The notes under the pieces are model-generated. The model was not told the DNA's origin. It searched no databases and saw only the letters and a list, made by a program, of their open reading frames with translations. From the NCBI GenBank assembly GCA_020726505.1, contig JAHLEZ010000037.1:62001-126000 (forward strand): a stretch of DNA of 64,000 nt, written 5' to 3'. A program made the position numbers and the translations under genes. This stretch comes from Leptodontidium sp. MPI-SDFR-AT-0119. Taxonomy: Eukaryota > Ascomycota > Leotiomycetes > Helotiales > Leptodontidiaceae. Shown here in pieces: positions 1-13,139 of the stretch. Position 1 is the stretch's first letter. Each line of letters begins with the position of its first letter.

Positions 1-214
1 AATATAAAACTTATATTAATACTAAGGAAAACCGCTAAAAAATCTGAAAACTTTTTTTTTATAATATATTTACTTATAACTTTTTATTTATATAATATTT
101 TTAAAAAAGTGAATATTTAAATAAGCTTTTTAAATTATTTTACAAGTTTTAATAAAAAAAAAACTCCACTTTTTTACATTCTAAAAATTTACTGTGTTTA
201 AAGCGGTCCGACTA
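1..214 (-). mobile_element. End of a TA-inserting DDE transposon, cut by the window edge
   Basis: These bases are the reverse complement of 26,698-26,913, the left end of the complete element at 26,698-30,827. The differences I checked are transitions only (A/G, T/C), as expected from RIP. The terminus reads ...AAGCGGTCCGACTA at 201-214 and is followed by TA (215-216), which fits a TA target duplication. The body of this copy lies left of the window, so its coding content cannot be judged. Confidence 0.8.
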
Positions 215-216
215 TA

Positions 217-3200
217 AATAAGCACAAAAACACCTTTTTAAATAAGTACTTCGTATTCCGTTCTTCGGGATTATTAAAATAATAGCCCAAGCGCTATAAT
301 CTTCCTTTTAGCTCGAAGTTTAATAAATAGTTCCCGGTTTCTCGTCTCCTTTTTAATTAGAAACACTTTAGTATTATAATCGTTATTAATAATTAGTAAA
401 TCTAAGAGGTGTTTCGTAAATAAAATTTAAATAGTAATTTAAGGTAGATTTAGTACTATTTTAGTAGTATTTCTTATTAGGGATCTTAAATATTACTTAT
501 AAATATCCTCTAATAAGTTTTCTTTTTATTATTTAATACTAAAAGTGTTTATTTTAAAAGGACAAATTATAGTCGATTAAAAAGTACGTATTCTCTTATT
601 TCTTATATTAATCTTATATAATTCTCTCTTAATACCTAAGAAATCATAAGATTCTATCTATCCTTTACTTTCTTAGTACATTAGAACTTAATTATTAAAA
701 TAAAAATCGTAAATATAAGTAGTTTTAGGGCCGTTTTATATAATTAACGTATTATTAACTTTACGTGTAATATAGATTTTTTATACCTCTTTTATAGCTT
801 TCTTAATTGTAGCCGCACGTTATTCGACTAACGGATTTAGGGGATTTAACTCTATTATTTTAAAGTATACGCTAAAAACAAGTAATATAAAGATAAGCCT
901 ATTAAGTTTAACTATATTGTTTACTACTTTTATTATTATTTATAATCGATATTTGTCGCTTAACTTAAGGTGCTCTTTTATAATGATTTTATAAGCACGG
1001 CGTAATAAGCGGTAGTATCGCTTAACTTTATTAATTAAATAATATACCTTAATAAGTATTAGCTTAAGGGTACTACTTATAAATCTAAGTACACTTCGAA
1101 ACTCCTTAGAATTAAAATTAATACTATAGTCGTACACGACGAAATCCGAAGATCTAAGGTATATGTTAATTTATATTAACTTAAATGCGTTAAAGGTAGT
1201 TTAAGCTGTAGCCGAACTAGGGGCCTTTTAAAGTAGTTTCGCCGTATTAAAACTTGTTACCTCATTTATTATATAAAGGGCATATCGTTCTCTAAATATT
1301 ATAATATTAATATAAACTATATAATTAAAGTCGACGTCGTCTTATAATTTAAAGCGGAACTTATGCGAAGTATTTACATATTTCTAGTAATACTCACACA
1401 TTTCTTTAACCCTTAATATAACTTCTGAGTTATACTTATAGCTAACTTGATTTAGTAAGTATTATAAACGTCTTACTAAAAGATATCTAAAACGCCTATA
1501 AAGCCGACGTATTTTTAGTTTAATTAAGTAATATACATTTATTATTCCGATAAAAGTATTTAGTAATTAACGATATTAATCTAAAAGTAACTATAAATAC
1601 TCATATTTCTGTATAATTAAGTGCTTCTTGTTACCCTAAATTAAGACATTACGTAAGTTATTGTATTACGCGTTAAATACATCTAATTACTATAAGTAAA
1701 CTAAAAACGAGATATTTATATCTATAATTTAAAAGTCTATTTCTCTAACTAAAGTATTAACCGTGGCTACTCCTAAGGATAATCGCGAACCGGCATCGAA
1801 TATAATCCGGCTTTAGCCCGCTTAACTAGTATTAAACTTAATATCTTAAATTCGCTATAATACTCGTAATTAATTAATTCCTCTTATGCTTTTATTAGAT
1901 GCCCCTATATTAATTAATAAACTTTAAAAGAATTTATTTATTTATTACGTTATATAAGCCTTACTCAGAGTAAGTCTCTTAATTTTACTTTTTAGAATAT
2001 AAGTAGTCTTCTTCTCCTTAAGTTACCTTATAACTTTTTATATATTATATTATACTTTACTTATTATAAATATAATTGTGAAGTTTACGGCGCTATTGCT
2101 ATTATTGTCGTTAAAACTCTTTAAAGAATCGTTTATATTTATTAAAGTGTCTAAATCCGTATCTTAATAGTTTTTTAAATAATATTTAAATATAATCCGG
2201 TTCTAGTCCGAATTGGGGTCGATTCCCTTAATATAAGCTAAATAGCTCCTAAAGGTCTTATCTGTGGCTTTTACTTTTTCGGCCTTACAAGCCGCGAAGT
2301 ATTATACCTTTAACACTACTTATTTTTTGTTAAAGTAGCGACTACTATAATAATTCATTTTCTTATAAATAATATAGCCTATATAACCTAATATAGGCTG
2401 GAATTTGTCTTCGCGTTTATTTTTACTTAAGAATTTTATTTTACAGTTAAAGTAATAAGCCGTCTTATTTACGACATAAGATTAGTAGCGATTTATATAT
2501 AATTTAAAGTACTTGCCTACCCTCGATCCCAAGTCATAAGTTACCTTAACGCCGACGACGGAGCGAAGACTATTTATTAATATAAGGAAAGTAAAGGGTA
2601 CTTCAAATAAGGCTATTTTAAAAAGAGAGTTTCTTACTACTTTTTACACGAGTTTATTACGAAGTATTTTATTATTTCGTATATTATTATCCTTTAGGCT
2701 AAGCTAAATACTTTATAGTTCCTTAGCGAAGTTCTCTAATTAAGTTAATACTAGTTTCTTGTTTAATAAAGTTTCTCTTAAAATAACGAGAAAGTTAAAC
2801 TAAACTACTAGCTAAGGAACTTATTAACTTTCTTCTTTATCTTAAAGTATTCGCGAGTCGTTTTAATAAGCTTATTAAATAAGTACCCCTTATTTTAGAG
2901 GTACTAATAATAATACGAACTAGCCCCGTCTCGTAATATTAACGGAAAGGTTTAGTTCTAGATCTTAGTCTTAATTAATACTCTTTAATATAAGTTAGCG
3001 AAGATATAAAGCTTCTTATTTAAGTAGTTCTTATTCCCGTTATATTAAAGCTCCTTAGTATATATCTTAATAAGGTTTACTAACGATTTTATTTAGTTCA
3101 GGGTTAATAGATTTATAATATATTATAATAATTAAATCGGCTTTATATGTGGTTTAGTAATCTTAGGAACCTTAAATAGTAGTAATAACTTATCCCGTAG

Positions 3201-5880
3201 GTATATTACTAGTATTAATATAGGATTTAATAACGAGTGGTTATTTAATCTTTATAAGTGGAAATTATTTAAGGGATCCCTTTTACGAGTAAATAAGAAC
3301 TTCTTTTTTAGGACTATAAGTAAGGGGGTTATATTATATAAATCCTTAATCTTATCTCCTTTAGTAAAAGAGATCTTAAGTGATCTTAATAATTAAATCG
3401 TCTTTGTAAGCTTTACTCTTAACCCTTTCGAAGGAGTATCTTCTTTTATAAAATAGATAACTACCTCTAGTTAGTATTATAAAAACATTAGGGATTAATT
3501 TTATTAAAGTGTTATTAGAAATAATAGTAGTAATTAAGAAAGTAATTCTCGGATATAATTTAGTATTAATTCGGGGTAGTTCTAAATTTATATCTTTATT
3601 TAATCCTTTAGTTATAAATTTTCCTTAGCTTACACTACTTTTATTAAAGCCTCTACTATCCTCGTCCCCTTTTATTGTCGTATAAATATACTAAAGGCTC
3701 GTAAGTCGTCTTTAAAGTATATACGTTTTATAACCTTAATTAATTTAAACTCCTTTATTGTCTAATTCTTAAAATACTCTTAAAAGTCTTAAAAAAGGAA
3801 CTTTTTCTTAATATAGCCGTTATAAAAGGACTCACGGAACTTCTGTGAATATGTCGTCGTATCTCTTATAAAAGCTAGATTAAGATTTAGCGTTTCTCTT
3901 AGTGTAGCCGTATTATTAAATGTTTTCGAAGTTAACTTTAGCTCCGGCGTATAATCTAAAGTATTCGCTATTATGTCAAATACGATTCGTAAGTAATTCG
4001 GTGGGTTCCCGGATAGGTTTCTTAAAGGTCTAAAGTTCTAGATTTAAGGATATTAAATTAATAGTCTTCGTAAAGTAACTGTCTTATTATAATAGCTCTT
4101 CTTTAACGTGTAATTATCTTAGTTAAGTCTTAAGAGAAAAGTTGCCTTCCCTCTATAATCTAGAAAAGGTAAAATACCCTTTTAGGAAAATATAATAAAG
4201 TAATCCTTAAGTTAAAGCCTAAAATTCGCTTTATAACTTAAGACCTTTTTTATTTATAATAAGGTTAATAATATAAGCTTGTTATTAATTAGTATTAATA
4301 TAATACCGGTTTATATATTACGCCGTAAGTGTAAATATATTTAAAATGCGAATATAGCGATAAAGTAATAAATATATAGTTTAAAATCTATATTAATTCT
4401 AAGAAAGTATAAAGAGAATTAGATTATATATTACGAAACCCCACTAAATCTCCACCGAAACTAGTCCGGCTAAGCTCTGACCGCTGACTTTAATCCGCAC
4501 CCCCTTTTCCAGACCGAAGTATACTTATATAGGGACCTGTGGACTAATAATAATAGTAAGTCCCCCTTTTTTTTTCGTATAGTTTTTCTCTTCCTTAAAT
4601 ATTCTCTATACGACTTAAGATAGCCTCGTATAAATCGGCGCCTCTTTTTTCTACTTTACTTATAAAGTAATTTAATTCGTTGTCGTTATATATTAACGAA
4701 AGGTCTTCTGTAGGCTATAATAATAATAATATTATTATAATTAAGTAAGTACTTTTCCTCGTACGAAGTCTACCCCCTCGAGACTAGCTTTATATAACTA
4801 CTATAATATTAGTGAGGTAGTACTAACGCCTATGTAATTATATTATATTATATTATATTACACAATATTAGTATTTTTCTCTTTATACGAGTTAGCCCTT
4901 ATCCCTAGGATATAGCTTCTTATACGAACTTCTGGTCCTTTTATTTAAAAACTAATATTATATAAGGCCCTTATTCTCTTTAACGCCGTTAATGCCGCGC
5001 TAGTTACTACTAACGCTAACGCTTAGTTTATACTTATTATTAGCGGGTAATAATTAGGCTTGTTATATTATAATACGTTATAATAAACAGTCTTAGTTAT
5101 ACTAAGACGTGGTATCGCCTTTATATAAGGGCGTATTACACCTTAGTAACTTATAATATATCGGCCTTTATACGTTAATGCCCTCTTAATTTAATTAAGA
5201 GGTATTATCTAAGTTATTTCTTATATTAAATATTCTTAACGTGACTTAACGCCTTTCCCTAATTATACTTTAGTTTAAGGTTATTTCGGGGATAACTATA
5301 GTAACTATAAGTGGCGAGATTATACCGCTCGTTGTAATCCTCTTCTTAAGGGCTTATCGTTCGAAGACAAAAGTTTAAGAAACGAAAGTAACGAAGTTTA
5401 AGTAATTATTATATAAAAGACATTATAGGGACTTATTACTAGACTTATACGAAGGGGCTTAATAGAAGATAGATCTAGAGATACTTTAATTATTTTATAA
5501 CTTTATACGTATCTTTTATATTCCCTTTTATTTATAAGTATAATTCTTTTTTATAATTAAGCTTTTAAGTATTATATAAAGGCTCCCTTTAAGTAAATAG
5601 ACTTAAGCTCATCTTTAATCTTTACGTAGTACTTAAAATAAGTACTTCGTATAAGAGCTTATACGAAGGAAACTAATAGAGATTTCCCTTAATCGATTTG
5701 TTATTAAATTATTATTAAATAGTTAGTTATTAGATAGTCGATTATTATATTAAATATTATTTATTTAGTTAAGAAATATATAACTATCGTTTCGTATAGT
5801 ATTTAAATAAGTAATTAAAGTAAAATAAAAATATATATATTTAATAAATAAAATCATTATATCGTACGATATTATTCCTC
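217..5880. other. AT-rich RIP-degraded stretch, mostly unassigned
   Basis: This stretch has very low GC and dense stops in all frames. The only coding-like remnant I can follow is on the minus strand (listed separately at 2,060-2,640), with weaker minus-strand coding texture continuing to about 4,000. Positions 4,440-4,560 are less AT-rich but match nothing I recognise. A short ATATT tandem repeat lies at about 4,838-4,862. I see no LTR pair, TIR or RNA gene. Confidence 0.6.
2060..2640 (-). pseudogene. Unidentified degraded coding sequence
   Basis: Read on the minus strand, this interval keeps one frame with amino-acid composition typical of real protein, broken mainly by TAA/TAG codons that RIP could have made from CAA/CAG/TGG. 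Recognisable pieces include VTYDLGSRVGKYFK near 2,546-2,505 and, further on, FRSYLAYIKGIDPNSD. I do not recognise the family. The texture is protein-like, and the placement inside RIPped repeats suggests it belongs to a mobile element. Both ends are undefined. Confidence 0.35.
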
Positions 5881-8800
5881 CCCTGGCTTTACTTTCTTTT
5901 CTTTTTTAACTTATCTTTTTACTCGTACAATAATCTAATTATTATTAATCAGCTTTTTTAAGCTTTTGTTTAGGTTTAACTTTATTATTATATCCGCCGG
6001 GTTATTTTGATTATTAATTTATTAGATTTCTGTAAGTTCTCGTTATTTATATAACTAACGTAAAGTTATAATATCAATTATTAGCCGCTTCTCTTTTATA
6101 GTGCCGAGCTTTACAAGGTATTTATATAGCGAGAACGAGTTTATATAAACAATAATTAAAATCGCTAGTATCTCTAGTCACGACGTAATAATATTAATTG
6201 TACTCTTTATTACGATTATTATATTAACTTTATTAAGTATATTATAAATCTTAAAAGCTAAAACACTTCGCGTTACTCGTTTACTTTTTGTATTACTCTA
6301 ATAAAATAGATTTCTAGAAAGAAGAAACGAGTCTTAATTATATAAATTAGGGTCGTCGTCTTTTATGCCGAGAATTATTATATATTTAAGCTAGGAACTT
6401 AAGTCCTTATTATTTATAAAGGATCCGTCGATAAAAATAAATAACTTTATATAATATAAGTCTAAAGGAATATAGTTTAATCCTCGTCTAATATTTTAAA
6501 TCTATTACTAAATACGCTTATTTAAGTTCTTTATGTTAGTATCCTTTAGTTCTTATAATTAAGCCGTAACTAATAAGTCGTATAAAGCTTTAAGTTAATA
6601 TAAAGTTACGATATATACCCCTTAAGCTTATTATTCTTAATATTAATTCGTATAGTCTAGTACTTTTAAGTTAACTTTAATTAACTTCTCGCTTTGCCCT
6701 TTTTAAAGGATTTAAATAAAGTCCTTTCGATTATATATAATATATTTATTAAACATAAGGGGTGATTTATATAATAAACGAAACTTTAGTTTTATAAAGA
6801 AACCGGCTATCCTGAGTTCTTTTTCCTTTTTCTCTTAGAACTTATTAGTAACTAAGATTAAAGTATTGTCCGTTTATATTTTAACTACTTTAAACGGCAT
6901 TTCTAGTTAAGTAATTAGAAGACATAGATTATATAAAGACGTTTTTATATATAACTTAACTTTATAATATATATTATACGTCCCTTATTAGTGTGTTCTT
7001 AATTTTAGGATATTATATAATAGCTTTCGTACGAGTATAATTGTATTTAGTAAGTAATTACTAGTAATTTACTTTAGTAGTCTCGTATAAATCGTACGAT
7101 TTAGAAAAGTTATCGACTAAACATACGCCTAAGTAATATTTTAAATAAAGATTAATAACCCTTTTTATATAAGTGATAAATAAAGTGCTAGAATTAGTCG
7201 CTAACTAATTTATTAAATCGTTAGAGACTAAGTAAGGATTTATTCTTTTCTTACGTTATTATATACTTAAATCACGAGTTTAGATTTCTTATATAGAGCT
7301 CTAGTTGTCTTTCCTTTGATTTTATTAATAAGCTAAGAATTAAAGATCTGTCTGTAATATTACCTTAAGTCGTATTATATAAACTTAAATACGCCTCAAG
7401 TAATTAAGTTATTAATCTCCTTTTATTAAGATTCTTTAAATAAAAGACTAAGGTTAGTAATCTTCTTTATTACTTATATTATACGAGATAAGTTTAAGTT
7501 AGATTATTTTTTCTAAGTTAAAAAACCCTTAGTAATCGTATAAGTCTTTTCTCGAGTTCTTACTTTATTTTAAACGGAATTAAAATAACTAGCCGTATTA
7601 AAGGAGACACTTAATTTAATTATATATAGTCCTTTAAGGCCTCGGCGATTTCTTTTATATAAAACGGCTTAATTATTATTATATAAAAGGAAGTTAGTCC
7701 CGAAAGTAATTAAATAATATACTCTTTCCTTATAATTAATAATAACGAAAACAGGCTTATTTATCCCTTTTTCTCTTATTATACTTTTATTAAAGATTAT
7801 AATAGAAGTCGTATAGTCTTAGTAATATTAGGGCTATTTCTTATACTCTAAGTATCTTTAATCTTTTGTACGGCTTAAATCTTTTATAATTCTATTATTA
7901 TTATTCGAACTGCCCTTATTTTAGTAAATATATTTATAAATAGTAAGTCTTTATATAAAAGTCTAAGATATATTCTAAAAACGAGAAGTATTAGAATTAG
8001 TCTGTTTAGACTAGCCGTATTATTCACGGCTTTTACGGCTATTTAAAGGACTACTTTTTTTACTAGGTTTTTTCTTTTTGTCTTGTCTTAAATAATCTCG
8101 TATAATCGGCGTAAAGGAGCGTGATATTACTTAACCTTTCTAATATTCTAATGTGCCTCGACTAAGACTTCCTTTATATTAACGTTTATTATATATATAT
8201 TTACTTTACATTCCGATAATACGAAGTTTGTCCTAGTATTATGTACGAAGTAATCTGGGGGTTTAAAGTAAGTATTAATTTAATACGTATAAAGCGGAAT
8301 TTACGTTATCTTTACTAAATTATCCTTTAAGAATCGAGCGGTATTAAAGCCGGTTACTTTATTAACTACTTAAAAGACTACTACTCTTAAAAGATATAAA
8401 ATATTTACGATTATAAAGAAATTAAATTTAATATTGTCTTTTAAAGAGAATTTAAATCGACCTAAGTTCTTTATATAAAGCTAATATTATTTATGGAACT
8501 TTAAGATATTCTTAATCGTATAAAGGTTTATTTCCTTGTGTCTTGCTTATTAAAAAACGTAATATAGTTTCTTAACTAAAGGATGTCTAAAGTGTTAATA
8601 GAGTTACTTAAGCTTTATTTTTATAAAGTGCTAGTATATAAACGTGTCTTTTATTATATAAATTATTATTTATAAATGTTCTTATTTTTATATAATCGGA
8701 ATTCTCTTATCCCCTTAAATTATAATATTTTAAAAGTTGTCTAATCGTATACTAAGGGAGTTTATATTTTGAATATATAATAAAAACGGGGGTATTTATT

Positions 8801-9600
8801 AGAATAATCTAGAACTTCACTTCTTTAAGGGTGTTCGTATAAGTATTAATCCCTCTGATTCTATTACTCCTTTACTAAATTAAATTATATATATTTGACT
8901 ACTTATATAATTAACTTTTAGTAACGAGTTAAGCTTTAAAAGTGCTTAGACTTATTACTTTCTTATAGTAAAGATTCCGGTAGTACTATTATTTAATATA
9001 ATCTCTTAAAAGACTTTAGACAAATATTTATCTCTAATAATAAATACCTCGCCTTTATATAAATCCTTTATTAAGTCTTATTATAAAAAGGCGTGTTTTA
9101 TTAATTTGTCGTTTAGAACTTAGATTATTTATTATTTATTAACTTCCTTATACTTTATAAAGAATCCTTTTAACTTATCTTTGTCCTTTTATTCCTTTAT
9201 ATCCTTTAATACTTCTTTTATTATTATATAATTAAATTCCCCTAAGAAATCTTTATATAAGCTTAAGAAAGCCTGAGTTACTTCCTCGGATCTATTGAAC
9301 TCAGTTATTAAGTGATTCTTAACCTTTACTTACGCGGCTTTTTACTTTACTTTTAAATAATTTATTAATTAGTAACTTTCTTTCTTATAAATAATATATT
9401 TCTTATTCGTACAATTATTAAAAGGGTTCCTTAGACGAAAAGTCCTCTTCTAGAACTAGTTTAATATTATATAATCTAGAAATCGTCGTGCCTTCTTATA
9501 GAATTGTCTCTCTACTAAGTTGTAATTATAATTATACGAACGATTCTATAAGTAAGTATTAACCTCCCTTATTCGTACGACTATAATAAGGCCACAGTTA
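5880..9600 (-). pseudogene. RIP-degraded Ty1/copia-type pol (reverse transcriptase-RNase H)
   Basis: Minus-strand reading gives the C-terminal part of a fungal copia polyprotein. At about 6,438-6,400 is FIDGSFINNKDLSSQ, followed by an RNase H-like stretch with TKSKRVTRSVLA and KLGTIKEKRLIIDIITLRQ, ending with a PGGYNNKVKPKQ-like tail near 5,960. Just upstream on that strand (about 6,900-6,500) is RT thumb-like sequence including TDNTLIL and GVYIVTLY. In intact members the same places hold a TDDTL-type RT motif and a copia RNase H. Stops are frequent, and D-to-N changes fit RIP. The gag/integrase part should lie toward 9,600 but is too decayed to delimit, and no LTR pair was found. Confidence 0.65.
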
Positions 9601-10150
9601 AATCTACACACGGAAATAGTTAAATTAATATATATTAAGGGTTTTAAAGACACATTAGGCGTATTTATTACTCTTGCCCTACTATATTAATTTATATTAT
9701 AAAGTAAAGGCTACCTCTTATTCAAAGTGTCTTGAGTTACTTCTAAATTAAATTTTAAAGTTATTTATATTTTCTAATTATATAAAATATAATAATATAT
9801 TAACTTTTATTAACAAACTTTATAGCCTTAAATTACTTATAATAGTTTATAGTAATATTTCTATTAGTTTTTTTATTATTTAAGCGTATATAAGAGTTAA
9901 TAGTCATACTTTTATATAACGAAATATATAACCTTACTATATATATTATTTGTCTATAATTATAAAGGTAAATACAGGCTAAAGGGGAAGTAAATAAATA
10001 TATATTTTATATAAAAATAATTAAATACTAACTCGAAGAAATATAATTATTATATAAAAGTAGTTCTTACTTAAGATATAGACTTTAAATTAAATAATAT
10101 AAATAAGTTAATATAAGTAAGTAAAATATATAAGTAACCTTTAGCCTATA
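9600..10150. other. AT-rich gap, nothing recognised
   Basis: Extremely AT-rich sequence between the minus-strand copia remnant and the plus-strand DUF3435 remnant. It may include a decayed gag or LTR of the former or the N-terminal part of the latter, but no motif supports either. Confidence 0.5.
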
Positions 10151-11560
10151 TGTTTTTCTCTTAGGCCTTACCTTTGCCGACACCGCATTTATCGCTCCAA
10201 ATCTTAAATGTGCTTATAATTAAGTAGACTAAATATTTAACTTAGTTATTAATAATTAAAATTACTTTTTAAGCCGAGTATACTTAATGTCCCTATTTTT
10301 AAGAAGTCGGTTAAGTTAAGGTATAACTACGAGATCCGCCACACGAGCCTCTTATATACGTAACCCTCTTGTCGCTAATAAAGGTTATTAGCCTTATTCT
10401 TAAGCTCTTATAGCCTACACGTCTATACTGTCTTTATTATAACACTACAAATAAATTCAACTAGAGCGGTGAGTACTTTATGTTCTCACACTTATGTCCC
10501 TAGCCAAGAGCTAACTACCCTTATATAAGTAACGTGACTAACGCCCTCTAAAATATAATGTTATAATATATAAGTATTAATACTTTTATTAAGTACTACC
10601 TTCCACGACAGTCCGGCGACATCCGGGCTATCGTGTCTAGTTACGAGCCTTAGAAGGACTTTATATAAGCCGCCTCTTAAATAACGCGATAAATCGATCC
10701 CGGTCGCCTACACGCCTTTATAGTTAAGTAGTTTTAGTTTATAAATAAATATTACTAAGTCTGTCAATTTCTCGTAGTGTGCGCGAAATAGAACTACTAC
10801 TATAAGGGCGTAGTAATAAAATAACTAGAGTACAAAAGACTTAATAGTAAGATTATTAATTTACAATAACAATTAAGGGATACGCTACTTAAACAGCTCT
10901 AAGACAAGTAAAATATAAAGTACTTTATAAACGACGTGGAGCTCTAGCTCACTAAGCTTAAGTTCTATAATAACCCTAATACCGGTGTATATATTATCGA
11001 CGAGATGCCTCTAATATAGAAGCGCTTGGCCGAGACAGTAATAACCTTACTAAGGACGACCGTAATAAAGGAGTTCCGCCGGCGTAACGCCGCGATTAAC
11101 GCTATTGTGACTTACTGCCACTTCTAAGAAGGCGGAGCTATTATTATACTACATGGGAGGCCGTCTACGCAAAGGGCGAGCCTAACGCCGGCGAAGGAGA
11201 CTAACCTGTAACTAGTAGCCGCCGAGGCCGAAAAGTAAGCGTTAAGGGACGCTATATTACTAGTGTTTACTAAAGAGCGAACTACTACTTACTTCCTTTA
11301 TTTAGGGGAGTAAAACTTGCCATTTAAAAAGCGCACTTATAAGTTTACTAAGCCAGGAGACTTAATAAAGCACTTCAAATAAAAGTGTTTAGCCTACATT
11401 AAAGAAGGGGATCGGCTCTAGTATAAGGTCTGTCGAATAGGGCTAGAGTATAAGTAATATCTCTAGAATCACATAGAGAATATCTATAGAACTGTGTCCT
11501 AATACTTTAATAATAGTACTAAGAGCGTATAGCCGCACGGCTCTACGTTTTACTCTTTTC
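10150..11560 (+). pseudogene. RIP-degraded DUF3435 protein (fungal tyrosine-recombinase-like)
   Basis: A plus-strand frame with many in-frame TAA/TAG codons carries features of the fungal DUF3435 family, the group that includes Starship captain tyrosine recombinases. Near 10,165 is FLLGLTFADTAF. At about 10,528-10,710 comes SNVTNAL, then INTFIKYYLPRQ and DIRAIVSSYEP, then ITR and IDPGRLHA, matching the conserved block with the expected nucleophile-type Tyr in the H-x-S-x2-TF-x-K-H-Y-L pattern. The C-terminal part (11,300-11,520) holds LPFKKRTYKFTKPGDLIKHF and EGDRL-YKVCRIGLEYK, corresponding to the two C2H2-like fingers many family members carry. Several zinc-ligand positions are now Tyr or Cys (C-to-Y and H-to-Y changes expected from RIP). 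It is non-functional as it stands. The N-terminus is not resolved, and whether it was a Starship captain or another DUF3435 protein cannot be decided here. Confidence 0.7.
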
Positions 11561-12261
11561 TCTCCTTCCTCTTTTTCCCTTTTATTATTAAGTGTTTGAG
11601 TATAAATTAGCGGTAGTATTATATAACTTTTAATACGTATCTATTACTTGTCCGCTTTCTTAGCTATTAAGAAAGCCTAAATATCTAGCCTTAGATCTCT
11701 ATAATTCTCTCTTCTTATCTTTATATACTCTTATATTTAGTAATTATATAGTTATATAAAGAATAAGTTTAGCGAGCTAAGTAATTTATAGCCAGGTAAT
11801 TGTAGGAGGTTATAAGGGCACCGGAGATAATAGGAGACCTCGCCAAAGTAGTTATGCGTGTACTTACGTAGTAAGTTGGGTGATCTCCGCCCGAAACATA
11901 GTAACACGAGGAAGGATTCTTAATACCGGCGTCTAACTACGTTTAGTTACTATACACGTCTCGAGGACGAACCTTAACAGGTTACGCCTTTCTCGAGAGC
12001 AACATCACTAGTGATAGATTAACACTCGTATCGGGAAGGGTGAGAAGACAGTAGAGAGGGGTTTTTAAAGATATTTAAGTAAGTATGAGCTTAATATATT
12101 CGATGTCACTATTTATCTCTTTTCTTTTGGCGTTCTTAAAAGTCATCTCACGTTATAGCGTCTTACATTTGTGTTTTATTATTTAGAGCAATCGCTCTAT
12201 GTATTTTCGGAGGGTTGTTTAATTATCACAATTGTTTCGTCCTTTAGCCGTAGCGTCTTTT
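11561..12261. other. Less AT-rich gap, no gene recognised
   Basis: Sequence of intermediate composition between the DUF3435 remnant and the gypsy fragment. It may contain LTR or spacer sequence. I see no coding frame with family motifs and no repeat partner elsewhere in the window. Confidence 0.45.
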
Positions 12262-13130
12262 CGCCAAGTACGATGCCACCAAGCGAGAGTGCAAAGGTAT
12301 GCTCTACATTCTAAAGAAGCTCATAATCTGGCTCGTTGGCGTGCACTTTGTTATTAAAACAGACGCCAACACCCTAGTTGCTCAGCTGAATGGAGCCGCT
12401 CATGATCAACTTAGCGCCTTACTCACTAAATAGCTTGCTTGGATACGCCTGTTTAATTTCGAAGTTCGGCATGTCAAGGGCTTAACACACGTCGTTGCCG
12501 ATTAGCTCTCTAGGAGGCTAAGACATGTTGATAACACGCCGGAAAAGAGTGATACAGACGAGGCTTAAATACTTTCCGAGCTAGGGGCCTATAAGATCTG
12601 CCCTCTAGACGTATCCGACGTTACAGAACCAGCTAATGCGGAATCTGATAATGCAATAATAGACCCGGAGCTACGCAAACGGAACGATATCTTATAAGAC
12701 ATAAAAGCAAAAGTGTAATACCTAAGAGACGAAGGGGAACTCAGCTCCTCTAATAGTTCAAGCTCTAACGACGAAGAACTACCTATCTTAGCTAACAAAT
12801 ACAGCGAGGGATACTAGCAAATCGCCCGATACCTGATAACACTCAAGACCCCCAGAAACATAACTAGGAAACAATTCCAAGTTTTCAAACAGGAGGCACT
12901 GAACTATAGTATACATAGTCGCCGGATTTAGAGGCTTCCTACAAAAGGTTTTATTGTCAAGCTTGTTATTAACACTAACAGAGGAAAAGAAATCATACTT
13001 CGGAGCTACCACAATAACTCTAGTCACAAAGGGAGTAATAATAACAGGCGAAAGCGCTAATATTATTAGGAGGTCTTTATATAAGATTTTCGGGTTATAC
13101 TAAAATTTGGGAAGTATTATCGTCTACTAT
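12262..13130 (+). pseudogene. Ty3/gypsy pol fragment (RNase H to integrase zinc finger)
   Basis: A plus-strand frame starts abruptly with FAKYDATKRECKGMLYILKK, then shows TDANTLVAQLN, LAWIRLFNFEVRHVKG and THVVAD-LSRR, the end of a gypsy RNase H domain (the VRHVKG...DLSRR block is diagnostic). It continues through an acidic Ser-rich linker (about 12,640-12,790) to an H-H-x(n)-C-C integrase-type N-terminal region near 12,990-13,060 (SYHNNSSHKGSNN...YY). There are far fewer stops than in the flanking sequence, so it is either younger or escaped most RIP. RT and protease are missing on the left and the integrase core is missing on the right. It is a different family and the opposite strand from the gypsy at 13.8-17.9 kb. 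Confidence 0.75.
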
Positions 13131-13139
13131 ATTAAAGAT

